Assembly: GCA_036365515.1 (NCBI GenBank)
Contig: CM070874.1
Location: forward strand, 100,087,942-100,151,941
Origin: Torymus aiolomorphi
Taxonomy: Eukaryota; Arthropoda; Insecta; Hymenoptera; Torymidae
Reading direction: 5' to 3'
DNA: 64,000 nt
Shown here: one piece after another, positions 1 to 11,833 of the stretch
How positions within the stretch are numbered: position 1 is the stretch's first letter
Layout: each line of letters opens with the position of its first letter
The notes under the pieces: model-generated
Database searches by the model: none
What the model saw: the letters and a program-made list of their open reading frames with translations, nothing else
What the model was told of the DNA's origin: nothing
Translations under genes and position numbers: made by a program

Positions 1-160
1 TTTAGGGTAGAAATGAATATTTCTCATCAGTTTTTCATTTCTCACCTGTTTTAGGGTAGAGTGGATATTTCTTACCACTTTCATAAAATACACTCGAAAT
101 GCGAAATTTTCTCTCCTACTTTCACACGTGAAAAAGGCCCTATTTCATGCCTGAGTTGAG
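1..160. repeat. Short AT-rich direct repeat at window edge
   Basis: The motif TTTAGGGTAGA followed by a TGGATATTTCT-like stretch occurs twice, at about 1-25 and 49-75. No ORF of note. It may be the edge of a dispersed element cut by the window start. The rest to about 450 is AT-rich with nothing I can assign. Confidence 0.3.
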
Positions 161-456
161 AAAAAACTGTTTCTTATGTTTTTTAGATATTTCTTTTTTT
201 TCAATAATCTTACCTTTTCTTTGCGCTCACATTGCGCTTTGTAATATTCCAAGTTTCTTTCCCTGAAAAAAAAAAAAAAATTACTTTTAATTTTTCAATA
301 AAATTTGTCAAGTGTACTAATAAATCATGTGTAATTATTACACTCACTGTTTTATTAGAATAGACTCCTGAACTTGATTATGAGTTACCGGACGAAGTGG
401 GGCCGGCGGTGACACATAATAATATGCTGAAAAAAATTATAAATTTTAAACAAGGC

Positions 457-1646
457 TTACTCTGGTATAATACGTGACGTACCTTGTGGCGGCATTGACG
501 ACATGCCACCATATCCATGCACATTGGCGGGACTGGATGGCCCACCATAAGCGCTCACCCCTGCATTCATTGTGTGCATGTAATGCGCATAAGCGCTCGA
601 CCCTGCGTTCATAGTCGCCATTGCATGCGCAGGAATTGGCTGTCCGGCATACGTGCCCGGCATTACATTCATCCTCGGACCTGCATTTATCATATTGCTC
701 GGGGTCCATATGCATTTAAAAGAGGATGGAATGGACTGCTCTGAAATATAAAATGAAATTCGACTGATTTATTAACAGGAAACTTATAACATATTAAGGA
801 AATCTACGCGAAAATCCATTTACGTGACCTCAAAAGTGGGCAAAAATTTTGTTCAAGGCACAACTTCCGGGTCTGATATTTTTTTTACTCTTTGTATTAC
901 ATAATATAGCAGAAAATTCATGTACAATTAAAAAAATCTCGATGGTATCTTTTTTCCAAAGATTGAAATTGTTTAAAAAAAATTTTCAATAAAGATCAAC
1001 TTTAAACGATCAAAACTTTTCAAGAAATCAACTTTTAAAAATTTTTTTTAAATTAAATAAATGCTGATTTTCTCTAGTTTTATTTTAGTTTTTGCATTTG
1101 TTTCTACGACGTTTCTGGAATAAATGGCTAAAAGTTGAAAAAAGGCTTTTTTTTGCATTTTTAAAAACTTTTCAATCTTTGAGAAAAAGATGCCACCAAG
1201 ACTTTTAATTGTACATGATTTTTATGCTATATTATGTGGTATACAGAGTAGGAAAACAAAATTTTTACTTTTGAGGACGCGTAAATGGATTTTTTGCGTA
1301 GATTTTCTCATATAAACTCTTATTTTTTTATATTTACTACATAAATAAACTATTTTTTCTATTTTAAACATAAATAACTAATATTAAAAAATAAAAAATC
1401 ATAAGAAATATTTATTTCTGATAAAATGAATAATTAATATTTATAATGAAAGAATGAAATTGGTTCTAGAAAGATATAAGTGCTGACATTTACTTTTTGC
1501 ACTTACCGATTGTTGTGGTGACAGTCGATCCTTCTGCTGCCGTCGTGGTAATTTGTGCTGTGGTAGTGACCGTTGTTACTGTGTGGTAGTCTCCTCATCC
1601 TCTGATGAAACCTCTTCTTTTTTATTACCGAATAACCACATTGTTC
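457..1646 (-). CDS. Two-exon minus-strand gene, low-complexity protein, apparent frameshift
   Basis: Unknown product. The last exon runs 740 to 457, with acceptor TATTTCAG just upstream and TAA at 459-457. It encodes a Met/Ala/Gly/Pro-rich tail with repeats of the type TMNAGxSAY and ends IIPE. The preceding exon is 1646-1507 (acceptor CTTTTTTTAG, donor GGTAAGTG) and encodes a Thr-rich stretch (VTTVTTTAQITTT). Its exit phase (1) matches the entry phase of the last exon, which is open back to its acceptor. The ATG at 1641-1639 opens MWLFGNKKEEVSSEDEE in another frame and meets a TAA after 21 codons; the Thr-rich frame is blocked upstream by a TGA. The two frames would be continuous with one base added, or two removed, near a CACACA run at about 1580. 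So this is either a sequence error or a broken gene. Minus-strand AATAAA-like signals lie near 350. Confidence 0.5.
797..1309. mobile_element. Inverted-repeat (MITE-like) element, about 0.5 kb
   Basis: The left part from AGGAAATCTACGCG inward is repeated in inverse orientation at the right end (CGTAGATTTTCT). Similarity continues through the arms, including the stretch around ATTGTACATGA and the CAATCTTTG core. No ORF. It lies in the intron between the two exons of the minus-strand gene. Confidence 0.7.
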
Positions 1647-1649
1647 CTA

Positions 1650-2330
1650 AAAAAAGACATTGAAATTTATTAAAATTCTTTTCGAATGACTGCTTTGTTA
1701 CTGAAGGGCCTTGTAGCGTCGAAAGTTATAGCTGTTATATTCAAATTGTAAAATTACTGAAGTTATATTATTGATCATTTATAAGAATTTATTTGTACTT
1801 TATACGTTTCCAATATAATTTCTTAAGTATTTTTGTAATGTGTAAATAATGTATATAATTAATTGGGCGGATCAGAGCTCTATGTGCAAACTGAAAAATT
1901 ATTGAATTAATTTTATTACGTAAATTACGTAAATTATTAAATGTGCTAAATTTTCTGTACAAAAGCTGTAATGAAGTTTCTTTTGTTAATACCCATATCC
2001 GATATATTGCTCATCCTGCTACGAGATTTCATTTTTTATTAAAAGATGCGTTTGCGTTTTGCGGGCGTAATGTGTCCACTTACCTATTTTTATTTTCAAA
2101 AAGCTTCTGTATATAATCCTGAAGCGTTCCTGATGTGTTTTCTCAACTCTCTGCACTTGGCTTGATCAACCGTTCGCACACTTTCAATCGTTCTTGATAG
2201 GGTCACCGAACTCCGATTTGGCTTGGCTGCTACTTACCGTTCGCTCACGAGCGGCTACGTTGCCCTGTCATAAGACTCGCGGCTTGTTTACATTATAGAA
2301 TGTATGTATATGTAGCGATTCCTCAATATG
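1650..2330 (-). promoter_or_regulatory. Possible 5' non-coding exons and promoter of the minus-strand gene
   Basis: AT-rich to about 2040, then a less AT-rich stretch (2040-2290) with two good minus-strand donors, GGTAAGTGG near 2094 and CGGTAAGTAG near 2240. No open frame of useful length. It could hold the first, non-coding exons of the gene at 457-1646. This is inference from position and donor quality only. Confidence 0.25.
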
Positions 2331-3480
2331 CCAAAAATCATGATTTTCTTTCTTATTCGTGTATATACGTATATACTTAAAGACTTTCTTTCAAAACTAT
2401 GTAGTTTTTATTAGTAATATTTGAGTCTTTATTAGTATAATCGTATGTGTCACTCTTAGCTTTTCTATTGAAATAAAATTTCTTAAAATATTTTTTTTAG
2501 CAAAATTAGTCTAAAAAAATTGGTTCTTTTCTTAAAGATATTATTTAGAAATTGCAATGAATCATAATTTTGATTAATTCTTCAAATAAGATAAAAAAAA
2601 AGTCTTGAAAAATTTTTTTAGCTAGATAATAATATTCGATATTCAAGCTATAATATCAGAATGTATCGTTAGTTTTAGAACAGTTCTTGTTGACGGAGTT
2701 ACGCATAATTGAAATACGCAAGCTATTTGAAATTAATTTGTTCAATGTAGTAATTTGTTCAAAAAGATAATTATTCATTTTATGTAATAAAAATACGCAC
2801 CACAAAATGTTCAATTAATATATTCGATTTAATATGTAAGATATATCAGTTATATAAATTATAGTATTTGCTGTGGGGAAATCAATGGAGTTATTGTTAT
2901 TACTTATTTGCAATAAAACTGGATTTTTTATTATATTGAAGAGATTTTACAGAAAAAGAAGGATTTTAACTATTATCAGGTAATGTTTCCTCTTATGTTA
3001 AGAATCAATCATATGCAAGCTTTATTAGATCAGCTAACAAATAAATAGTTTCATAATACCACTGACAAGTACCTAATGCACACCTTCCGGGAAACGAATT
3101 TATATGAAACTTTACGTTCGATTTTTGACACCTAAACATGAAGCTCAGTTTCCACACTTTTGTTGAACCTAATCTTAAAAACACGTAATTATATTAAAAA
3201 AGGATATTTTTATCTAATGCCTATATATTTGCATCGTAAATTAAGAAACACATGGGAAAAGCCACAATCAGGATTTGAACAGACTGTAAAAGAGTTGGTG
3301 CAAAGTAAAACTTGTAATCACGTAAACAATAAATGTAAGGAAACTGCTTCACTGACGATTGACGATAAGAAATATGGAAATAAGGCGAGTTTAAATTATA
3401 AGTTAGCTGCTTATTATCCAATATTTTGCCAATACTTACAAAATAATTAAAATAATAAAAATAAATAAACAACTTAGAGT
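2331..3480. other. AT-rich intergenic sequence
   Basis: Strongly AT-rich. A 96-codon open stretch at 3160-3450 shows no domain, composition bias or splice logic suggesting a gene. Nothing else seen. Confidence 0.4.
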
Positions 3481-3483
3481 TTG

Positions 3484-3640
3484 CTTCGAAAACACCCTAA
3501 CTCAGCGAAACCTTCGAAAACACCCTATAACTCAACGAAAGTTTCAAAAACCCACTAACTCAAGCGCGTTTTTTTTTTCTTCAATTTCATAGTGGCAGCT
3601 TTGCATGATTGTAAAATATGATTTCTGCATAGTAGACGCT
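3484..3640. repeat. Dispersed repeat, copy 1
   Basis: Contains iterated CACCCTAACTCAGCG-like phrases, then CTAACTCAAGCGCG, a T-run and TAGTGGCAGCT. The same order of phrases recurs at about 46770-46980, so this is a dispersed element of unknown type. Confidence 0.5.
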
Positions 3641-4430
3641 ATTAGAAATACAGAAAAAAATCAGAATCTATTATTTAACATTATCTTTATTTTGTGTCTG
3701 CGCATGATAAAAATTCATCTCTTTAAATCAAATCAAATTTAATTGCATAGTTTTTTTAATTATTTCTCATAGGTGTTGATAACATTGTCGGTAAGCATAT
3801 TTTTAAATTGAACGTTGAAACGAAACAGATAATCTATAAAATTAAATCCGATAATTATAAAATACTATTGAGTATTGTAAGCAAAAGAAACTGGACCCCA
3901 ATACAAATCAATAGATGATCCAAATAATGCAATTATTAACTCACAAAGAGATGATCAAGAGTGCGGGTCCTAGATTTGGCTTAAACTGTAGGAGGTACTC
4001 TTCGTGACAAATAATTTTTTCTCGAGACCCAAGCTATTTTATATCTAAAATGAACAATTTTCGATAAAAATGGGGTCTCTTTCTTTAGTTATAGCTTTTT
4101 GAATATTCGGTTGTATGAATGGGCTAAAAAGTTTATAAAAGCAGGTAAGAAAAGCTTTAATTTAAGCTGTGTTTCGTTAAAAAATGTCGATTTTTAAAAA
4201 AGTTGTAGGTTATCAAAGATACAGTAAAAAGTTAGCTTAAAATACCACCCGTTGAATGCTTGAAAAAAATTAGAAATTTTTAGTAACTAGAGTTCGACAC
4301 GCGCGCTTCGCGCGCTGTTTTTTTTTTAAGTTACAAAAGAAGCTGCATAATTAATGAACGGTTTCTTTTTTATTTACAAGAGAAATGTTATTATTCAATT
4401 CATTATTTAAGGTTGTATGGACGGCATAGT
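3641..4430. other. AT-rich stretch with a palindromic GC core
   Basis: Mostly AT-rich and non-coding. At 4301-4315 a GC hairpin core (GCGCGCTTCGCGCGC) stands out in otherwise 75-80 percent AT sequence. Similar cores occur near 20603 and 32132. Confidence 0.35.
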
Positions 4431-5030
4431 CTGGTTTATGCACATAAGAATTAAACACAAATTCATTTTACACAACAAAATAAACCTAGAGTTTTATTCA
4501 CAAAGCATTTTAGATTTTGCACATAATTTTTAATTAAAATTAAAAATTCGATCAGATTTTCATGCACAATATTTTTATGCACATAAAAATGATCGTAATA
4601 AAAATGTGTTAAATTGTACACTTAAGATTGTGCACTTAATAAATTAGAAAAATAAAACAAAATTCAATAGTGTGCAAAAGATTATCGTGCACATAAATAT
4701 TTTATAAGAAATGTTTTTCAAATTGTGCTCATTTTTCGTTCACATAATATAACGGGGAAGTTTGTAAATATACTAATTTGTGCATCAAATATCATGCACA
4801 ATTTATTTCGAAATCTTGCAGAATTTTATTCAACGTTGTTGTGCACAAGAAGGTATATATTTTGCACAAATTCAATTTCCTTAAAACGAGTGCACATTTT
4901 TATCGTGCACATTACATTTCATGGATTTATAAAATAATATTGTACACAAGAGGTAATTTATTGTACACAAATATATCTATTAAATATATTCTTCTGATTG
5001 TGCACAAAGTAATTTGTACGAGCGCTGATA
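4430..5030. repeat. Cluster of about 20 TGCACA/TGTACAC motifs
   Basis: Copies of TGCACA, TTGTGCAC, TTGTACACA or one-base variants occur at irregular spacing of about 15-50 bp on both strands across 600 bp. Examples are near 4436, 4515, 4561, 4576, 4628, 4690, 4793, 4840, 4860, 4888, 4904, 4941, 4963 and 4997. The sequence between motifs is AT-rich and not repeated, so this is not a simple tandem satellite. No ORF. Confidence 0.55.
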
Positions 5031-5460
5031 GATGGCGTTGAGAGTGCTAATATTAATCCTATCCGCAGAATCCGCACCTCCGAGCTCCGCGAGATGGCGC
5101 GCATGTGAGTTTCAAAATTATACCTTCATCACGTGATACATGGAGGCAAGTTCAAATTCTGTGAATTTATGCATGCATATACAGGTAACATTTTTCTACA
5201 TAATTATGGAAAATCATACTCCCATCCACATAATTGTGGAAAAACAGTCTATGCATGCATGAACACAAATTGACAAATTGTATTATTTTCTTTTTTCGTA
5301 GGTTAGGGATCCTTGTTTAGGCAGAGCAGACGAAGGTATAACTTTGAACCTTTCCAAAAGCGTCCACCAGATGTGTTACTTTTGCTCGGAGGTGCAGATT
5401 GAAAAAGGGAGATAGCGATTATTGGCTGCGTTCCATTACTGCTGCCAGCAGCTGGCTCCG

Positions 5461-6994
5461 ATCCGGACGGCTCGTGTTCGATTCCCGATACCGGCGCGTA
5501 TTTTTTACTCTTCTCCCCCGTATCCACTCCGTTGCATGGCGCCCAACGGAATAATCCACGTATCGATCGAAATTCTTCCTCCCACCCACGGATACGTGGA
5601 TCACGATCCCGAGAGGTCCCCTGCGTGTCAGTCTGTGCGGTATACAGCCATAGAAAAGCACTATCCTGTAGTGTGTACGGCCCCAGCGTCGCGTGAAGGG
5701 GACTTGAGTCGCAAGAACCGAGCGGGGTTTTTCAGTCAAGTGTGATCGCGCGAGTGCCGCGTGTTTTTCATTCAAAAGGAAATTAGAGAATTTCTCTTGT
5801 ACTGATCCAGCCTCCACGTAGAATAGTCTACGAGACTCCCGCACAAGCATTCAGTTGAGATTACTCCTGAATTGCGGTTGAGCATGGAGAAGTATCGTAC
5901 CTCCAGATGTAGCTGCCGCGTGCAGGTAGGAGTAGTACTGCAGCACACCGGCTGATAAGCTACAGAGCTGATGCCAACTTCAGCCATAGATGCATCTTAG
6001 GGTATTATGCTCGCTCGAGGACGTTAACGCTCGCAATTTGGGTGGGGGATATAATGAGATGTGGATACAGCGCTAGCCGGCGCAAGAGTAGGGCCCTGTG
6101 TTACCGGCACCTGCGGTTAGCATACCAGATAGAGGGCCCGGGAGTAGTGCGTTGGTAGTCTCGCGGTAGAGACCCTCGCCTCCGGTCCGGAAGGCTCGGG
6201 TTCGATTCCCGATGCCGGCGCGTATTTTTTACTCTTCTCCCCCGTATCCACCCTGTTACACGGCGCCGAACGAAATAATCCACGTATCGATCGAAATTCT
6301 TCCTCCCACCCACGGATACGCGGATCACGATCCCGAGGGGTTCCCTGCGTGTAAGTCTGTGCGGTCTACGGCCATAGGAAAGCATTATCCTGTAGTGTGC
6401 ATACGGTTACGTGCTACGGTCCCAGCGTCGTGTGAAGGGGACTTGAGTCTCAAGAACCGAGCGGGGTTTTTCACTCAAGTGTGATCGCGCGAGTGCGGCG
6501 TGTTTTTCATTCAAGGAAATTAGAGAATTTCTCTTGTACTGATCCAGCCTCCACATAGAATAGAGTCTACGAGACTCCCGCACAAGCATTCAGTTGAGAT
6601 TACTCCTGAATGGCGGTTGAGCATGGAGAAGTATTGTACCTCCAGATGTAGCTGCCGTGTGAAGGTAGGAGTAGTACTGCAGCACCCTAGCTGATAAGCT
6701 ACAGAGCTGATGCCAACCTTAGCCATAGATGCATCTTAGGGTATTATGCTCGCTCGAGGACGTTAACGCTCGCAATTTGGGGAGGATATAACTAGGTGTG
6801 GATACAGCATTAGCCGGCGCAAGTGTAGGGTCCTGTGTTACCAGCACCTGCGGTTAGCACACCAGGTAGAGGGCCAGGGAGTAGTGCGTTGGTAGTCTCG
6901 CGGTAGACGCTCGCCACCGGTCCGGACGGCTCGGGTTCGATTCCCGATGCCGGAGCGTATTTTTTACTCTTCTCCCCCGTATCCACTCCGTTAC
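5461..6994 (+). repeat. Tandem repeat, unit about 724-735 bp, with Pol III B-box-like core
   Basis: Three copies of a core GGTTCGATTCCCGATGCCGG or close variant lie with GTTCG at 5476, 6200 and 6935. Each is followed by the same GCGTATTTTTTACTCTTC phrase. Units 1 and 2 are nearly complete; unit 3 stops near 6994. GTTCGATTCC matches the B box of tRNA-type promoters, while an A box is only weakly visible (GTTGGTAGTC about 45 bp upstream), suggesting a tRNA-derived SINE fragment inside a tandem array. Open frames here exist on both strands in every unit and are by-products of the GC-rich repeat. Confidence 0.65.
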
Positions 6995-7129
6995 AATACA
7001 TAACCTTTATATATAACGATTTCTTACCTTAGACTTTTAAAAATAACCAATAAATAATTTGATAAAAAGAATAAATAAATTGACACAAAAACAATAAATG
7101 ACAAAAAAGACCAAATTTATTGATTTATT

Positions 7130-7397
7130 AACCAGCTGGTACCCCGTCCTCTACCAGTAACATATCATCTGCATCATACGGCAATAATTGTCTTAAATAA
7201 TTTTCACCGCCCATCAGTTCCTCGGGGAGGTAGGTTTCAATCCCTGCCTGGCAGTACGGGCAATTCCTTCGGAATAGCTGTCGGACACAATTGGAGCAGA
7301 CGCGATGGTTGCATGGCCGAATTTTTTGCACCGCCTTCATTGTGTAGCAGACGCAGCATCCTATTTTTTTAATAAAATGTGGTATTATATATGACAT
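7130..7397 (-). CDS. Small RING-HC finger protein or 3' exon of one
   Basis: The 89-residue frame contains a complete C3HC4 RING: C14-x2-C17, C29-x-H31-x2-C34-x2-C37, C46-x2-C49 (CNHRVCSNCVRQ, NCPYC). RING-HC domains bind two zinc ions and usually recruit E2 enzymes as ubiquitin ligases; substrate unknown. The C-terminal 40 residues are acidic/Leu-rich (LPYDADDMLLVEDG) with no other domain. The frame ends in a TAA, and AATAAA occurs twice within 30 bp downstream on the minus strand. An acceptor-like AAAAAAATAG just before Gly13 suggests this may be the last exon of a longer gene, with the first 12 codons being intron. I found no upstream exon. Confidence 0.6.
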
Positions 7398-7743
7398 ATT
7401 GATATAATATTATATTATATAATATACGACGTTATATTATTTTTTACATTTTCATTATAAAATACAGTGGACAATGAAAAGCATTCTACTAATTACATCA
7501 TTCCAAAGCTCTTTTGCACTTTTGCACAGTATGTCATTTCTCTAAATGACGATTATAATTGGGTGGATGTAATAGAAAATGAGATAGTTTCCTAATAATT
7601 GAGAAAAAAATGCATTATTGTAATCTGTGAAAATTTTTGCTTCTTCTTAGAGGAAGCTTTGTAATAATACAATTTTAAGTTTCGTCGAATCTCTAGAAAC
7701 ATGATTAGAGGTGTTAGAAGTTTGAATCACATGATTTTAGAAA

Positions 7744-7780
7744 ATGTCTGTGTGTGTGTGTGGTGTGTGTGTGTGTGTGT

Positions 7781-7835
<55 letters not shown>
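7744..7835. repeat. (GT)n microsatellite
   Basis: About 90 bp of GT dinucleotides with a few interruptions. The Cys/Val open frames here are artefacts. Confidence 0.95.
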
Positions 7836-7836
<1 letters not shown>

Positions 7837-8600
7837 CGCTTTATCTTCGGATCTACGCCGTCGATTTTAACCGTCCAGGTCTCATTTTTTTTTTGTTTTT
7901 TATTCCGAATTCGGGAAGAACATAATCTTTTTTGTTTTATATCGAATCTTTAATTTTCGAAAAAATTATTTTTGATTTTTTTTAATGATCAGATTAAAAT
8001 TTTTTAATCAAATAGGTCGCATTCGATAGAGCATAAAAAACCCCATATTTAAAAAAAAATTCTCTAACTATCACGGTTCTTTTGTTATTAACAAAAGCGT
8101 GTTTTTTTTTAAAGATTATAACTCCCAAACTATGCGGTCAATTTCTTTGAGAAACATCACGACAATGCAGAATATTAATAGCTAAAAAAAAATTTTTATC
8201 CATTACGTAATAAATAATTTGATAATTTTTTTTATTGAAAAGCATCAGCTTTACGAAAAAAAGTTATAGAACAAAAAGTGCTCAGAATCATCTAAAGATT
8301 ATTCTGTTTGCGATATAGGCAATATCTGTATAAAATTTTCTCAAGATCATATGTTAGCTGGCTTCGTTGCAAGCTAAAGTGAAAGGTTACCACCAGGAAT
8401 TCTCAACATATTTCAATGGACTAGATAAAAAATTTTTGCGATATTAGAAATTTTATGACATCGTCGATAGATAAGCTAACTTAATTGCATTCAATTATAA
8501 ATATTAATGAATTTTTAAGTCATTGCAAATTTTTAAATCATTTTAAAAACATAGAATGAATAAACATATTTTATATTTGAATAATATACTATACATATAC
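7836..8600. repeat. AT-rich sequence with a dispersed repeat segment
   Basis: The phrase CTATCACGGTTCTTT...GTGTTTTTTTTT...ATAACTCCC at about 8060-8130 recurs near 36165-36230, with similar sequence upstream (GCATTCGA). It marks a dispersed non-coding element. The remainder is AT-rich with nothing assigned. Confidence 0.4.
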
Positions 8601-8606
8601 ATATAC

Positions 8607-9117
8607 ATATGAGGCATTTCACGTCAGCTCTCCAGGCGCGATGCGCGAGCGCGAAATCATGCTGTTTTCAGCTTGTGTTTGAAGGGCTAAGATGTATCTA
8701 AAAAAAATAATCCCCAAGTGATTTCGATGTATTTTTTCCTCAGCTTTCCGATGGTGCTATTAGTTTCTCAAAATTTTTCAATTTTAACCTCAACAAAACA
8801 TAAAACGTGTTATATCTCAAAAACTATATTTTTAATATTTTTTTTGACCTGCTAGATCGAAAGAGGAGGAAATTTTACATGGATATATCCTTTTTGTACA
8901 TAGGGGTTTTTTAATTTTTTCGAGATATTATTTTTTTTTAGGTTAGAATTGAAAAATTTTGAGAGACTAATAGCACCATCGGAAAACTGAGGAAAAAATG
9001 CATCGAAATCACTTGGGGATTATTTTTTTAGATACATCTTAGCCATTCAAAAACAAGTTGAAAACAGCATGATTTCGCGCTCGCGCGCCTGGAGAGCTGG
9101 CGTGAAACGCCTCATAT
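8607..9117. mobile_element. Inverted-repeat (MITE-like) element
   Basis: Left arm from ATATGAGGCATTTCACG and right arm ending CGTGAAACGCCTCATAT are inverted copies. Homology extends through GGCGCG...GCGAAATCATG, CCCCAAGTGATTTCGATG and the inner CCGATGGTGCTATTAG. About 510 bp, no ORF. Confidence 0.75.
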
Positions 9118-9140
9118 AGGAAAGATAAATTAATTTGGAG

Positions 9141-9180
9141 GAAGCTACGTGCCAATGAATTGGCAGCGGCTTTTTAATAT
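9141..9180. repeat. GGCAGCGG-T-run motif, copy 1
   Basis: GCCAATGAATTGGC hairpin followed by AGCGGCTTTTTAATAT. Related motifs are at 24761-24800, 36441-36480, and inverted at about 33177-33200 and 46498-46520. Confidence 0.45.
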
Positions 9181-9189
9181 ATTCAGTTT

Positions 9190-11100
9190 TGACTACATTC
9201 TACTTTGGTTGTTTACAGATAACTTATCCAAAACCAAAGGAGGGACACATACCTACTCTGAACAATTAACAGCACTTGACTTTTAAAAACCAAAGTAGGA
9301 ACACAGCCCCGTGCTTACGTACTCCGGATAATCGAAAGCACTCCACTAATAACTTTGTTAAACTTTATTCGTTCGCAGGTACACAGTAGTGCTCTCGTAC
9401 TCCGGACAATCAAAAGCATTCTACTATTGACGTCACGCTAAATAGTTTTGTACACGATGTTTATTACATTTGTCATGATACGCGAATCTGGGTTTCAAAA
9501 TAAAACCTAGGAACTAAGTACACTTTCTAAATCGGGATTATAATATAATTGGATTGAGTGACCAATGTAATTAAAATAGAATAGATTTTATAAAAAATTC
9601 GAACCCAAAAAGGCATTCTTGTAATCATTGCTAAACTTTATTCAATATATTCATCGTTAACTAAATTTAACTTTGGTTGTTGACCGATAATTTTTGAGAA
9701 CCACAGTAGAAACACTATCCTGCTTACAAACTACAGATAATCAAAAGCATTCTACTAATAACTTTCTTCAACTTTATTCGTTCACGGGTAACTCTTGAAA
9801 ACCAAAGTAGGAACACTACCCAGTGCACACATACTCCGGATAATCAAAAGCATTCTACTATTTACTTTTTACAACTTTATTCGTTCACGGGTAACTCTTG
9901 AAAACCAAAGTAGGAACACTGCCCAGTGCGCACATACTCCGGATAATCAAAAGCATTCTACTAATTACTTTTTTCAACTTTATTCGTTCACGGGTAACTC
10001 TTGAAAACCAAAGTAGGAACACTGCCCAGTGCGCACATACTCCGGATAATCAAAAGCATTCTACTATTTACTTTTTACAACTTTATTCGTTCACGGGTAA
10101 CTCTTGAAAACCAAAGTAGGAACACTGCCCAGTGCACACATACTCCGGATAATCAAAAGCATTCTACTAATTACTTTTCTCAACTTTTCGTTCACGGGTA
10201 ACTCTTGAAAACCAAAGTAGGAACACGGCCCCTTGAGCACATACTCCGAATAATCAAAAGCATTCTACTAATTACTTTTTTCAACTTTATTCGTTCGCGG
10301 AATAGATTTTCTAAAAAAATTTGAAAACAAAAATGCCTTCTTGTAATCATTGCTAAACTTTTTTCAATATATTCATCGTTAACTATATTTAACTTTGGTT
10401 GTTGATCGGTAATTTTTGAGAACCACAGTAGAAACACTATCCTGCTTACAAACTACAGATAATCAAAAGCATTCTACTAATAACTTTCTTCAACTTTATT
10501 CGTTCACGGGTAACTCTTGAAAATTAAAGTAGGAACACGGCCCCGTGAGCACATACTCCGGATAATAAAAAGCATTCTACTAATTACTTTTTTCAACTTT
10601 ATTCGTTCGCGGAATAGATTTTCTAAAAAATTCGAAAACAAAAATGCCTTCTTGTAATCATTGCTAAAGTTTTTTCAATATATTCATCGTTAACTAAATT
10701 TAACTTTGGTTGTTGACCGGTAATTTTTGAAAACCAGAGTAGAAACACTATCCTGATTACAAACTACAGATAATCAAAAGCATTCTACTATTTACTTTTT
10801 ACAACTTTATTCGTTCACGGATAACTCTTGAAAACCAAAGTAGGAACACTGCCCAGTGCGCACATACTCCGGATAATCAAAAGCATTCTACTAATTACTT
10901 TTTTCAACTTTATTCGTTCACGGGTAACTCTTGAAAACCAAAGTAGGAACACTGCCCAGTGCGCACATACTCCGGATAATCAAAAGCATTCTAATTACTT
11001 TAATTCTGTGTTCGCGGGTACCTTTTGAAAAACAAACCAGGTACACAGTCGGGCTTTCGTACTCTGAATAATCAAAAATATTCTACTAATCGCGTTATTG
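9190..11100. repeat. Satellite-like array, 103-bp unit with 315-bp higher-order blocks
   Basis: About 14 copies of a unit containing CTTGAAAACCAAAGTAGGAA, CATACTCCGGATAATC, AAAAGCATTCTACTAAT and TTTATTCGTTCACGGG. Spacing is exactly 103 bp for the best copies (for example 9795, 9898 and 10001). A longer variant block beginning GAATAGATTTTCTAAAAA appears at about 9588, 10298 and 10613; the last two are 315 bp apart, so there is higher-order structure. Since 103 is not a multiple of three, the repeated open frames rotate and are not coding. Confidence 0.9.
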
Positions 11101-11825
11101 AAAAGCTGTGCCTTCTTTTCATGTCGTATATTACATGATATGAATATCGCTTAATTAAAAGAAAGTCGTGGAGTTAAGGAAGTTGGCTACCGCTGCTCGC
11201 GCGGGGCAGGGGGAAGGAGTCCCCTCGCACCGCGCGCGCGACTCCGCTCACCGAGCACCCCCTCTTGCAGCCAGCGAACTCGATCGTTTGTTTACGTTTT
11301 GCCGCAGTACTAAGAATCGATGTTGTACGTCGTTTTCAAATTTCGTATACACATTTGCCAGTATATTTTCTATATTGCCAATAGTTTTTTTGGTTCGTTG
11401 TTATCTTTTTTAAAGAATCGCATCCTAAGTGTCTTGTGTTTTTATTAAGGTTATGGTTTTACTTCCATAAGAACCCGTGTGTAAGAGTGGAACTTTCAAC
11501 TTGAATTATTCCATAGCCGAGTTGAAAAATGATCTGAAATTTAGCACACTTATAGGAAATGAATCGAAGAACAACAATATTAAGTTTTTGGAATGATGTA
11601 ACCATTTTCGTTTTGGTAGACAACCTCCTTAATCAAATTTCCTAAATCGACGTTTTAACCAAACTGGATACGATTTAAAGCTAATGTTTTAAATAACCAT
11701 TACGTCATTCAATTCACTATCTAATGCAGACACAATTTGTGTATAATTGTTATATATCGTTGGATTCATTTTTTACGGTCGTCATTCTACTGCAGTAGAC
11801 TGTGCACAGTAGACATTGAGTATTA
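11101..11825. other. Non-coding stretch with a GC-rich patch
   Basis: About 11190-11290 is GC-rich (GCGCGGGGCAGGGGGAAGG, CGCGCGCGCGACTCC), then AT-rich. An 81-codon open stretch at 11168-11413 shows no recognisable domain. Could be an old element or a 5' region; nothing firm. Confidence 0.3.
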
Positions 11826-11826
11826 T

Positions 11827-11833
<7 letters not shown>

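Noticed and set aside
5303..6994. Open frames ending in KNTRRxRESNPxxPD in each tandem unit
   Set aside because: They arise from reading the B-box-like repeat core on the minus strand; frames exist on both strands and no domain is present.
7701..7953. Cys/Val-rich ORFs
   Set aside because: Translation of the (GT)n microsatellite. The same applies to 29163-29390, 33919-34225 and 49360-49603.
9795..11028. Repeated 66-69 codon open frames starting MKTKVGTLPSAHI
   Set aside because: They are the 103-bp satellite read in rotating frames; the unit is not a multiple of three.
9190..11100. Regular repeats resembling a CRISPR array
   Set aside because: The whole 103-bp unit is repeated with no unique spacers, and the genome is eukaryotic.
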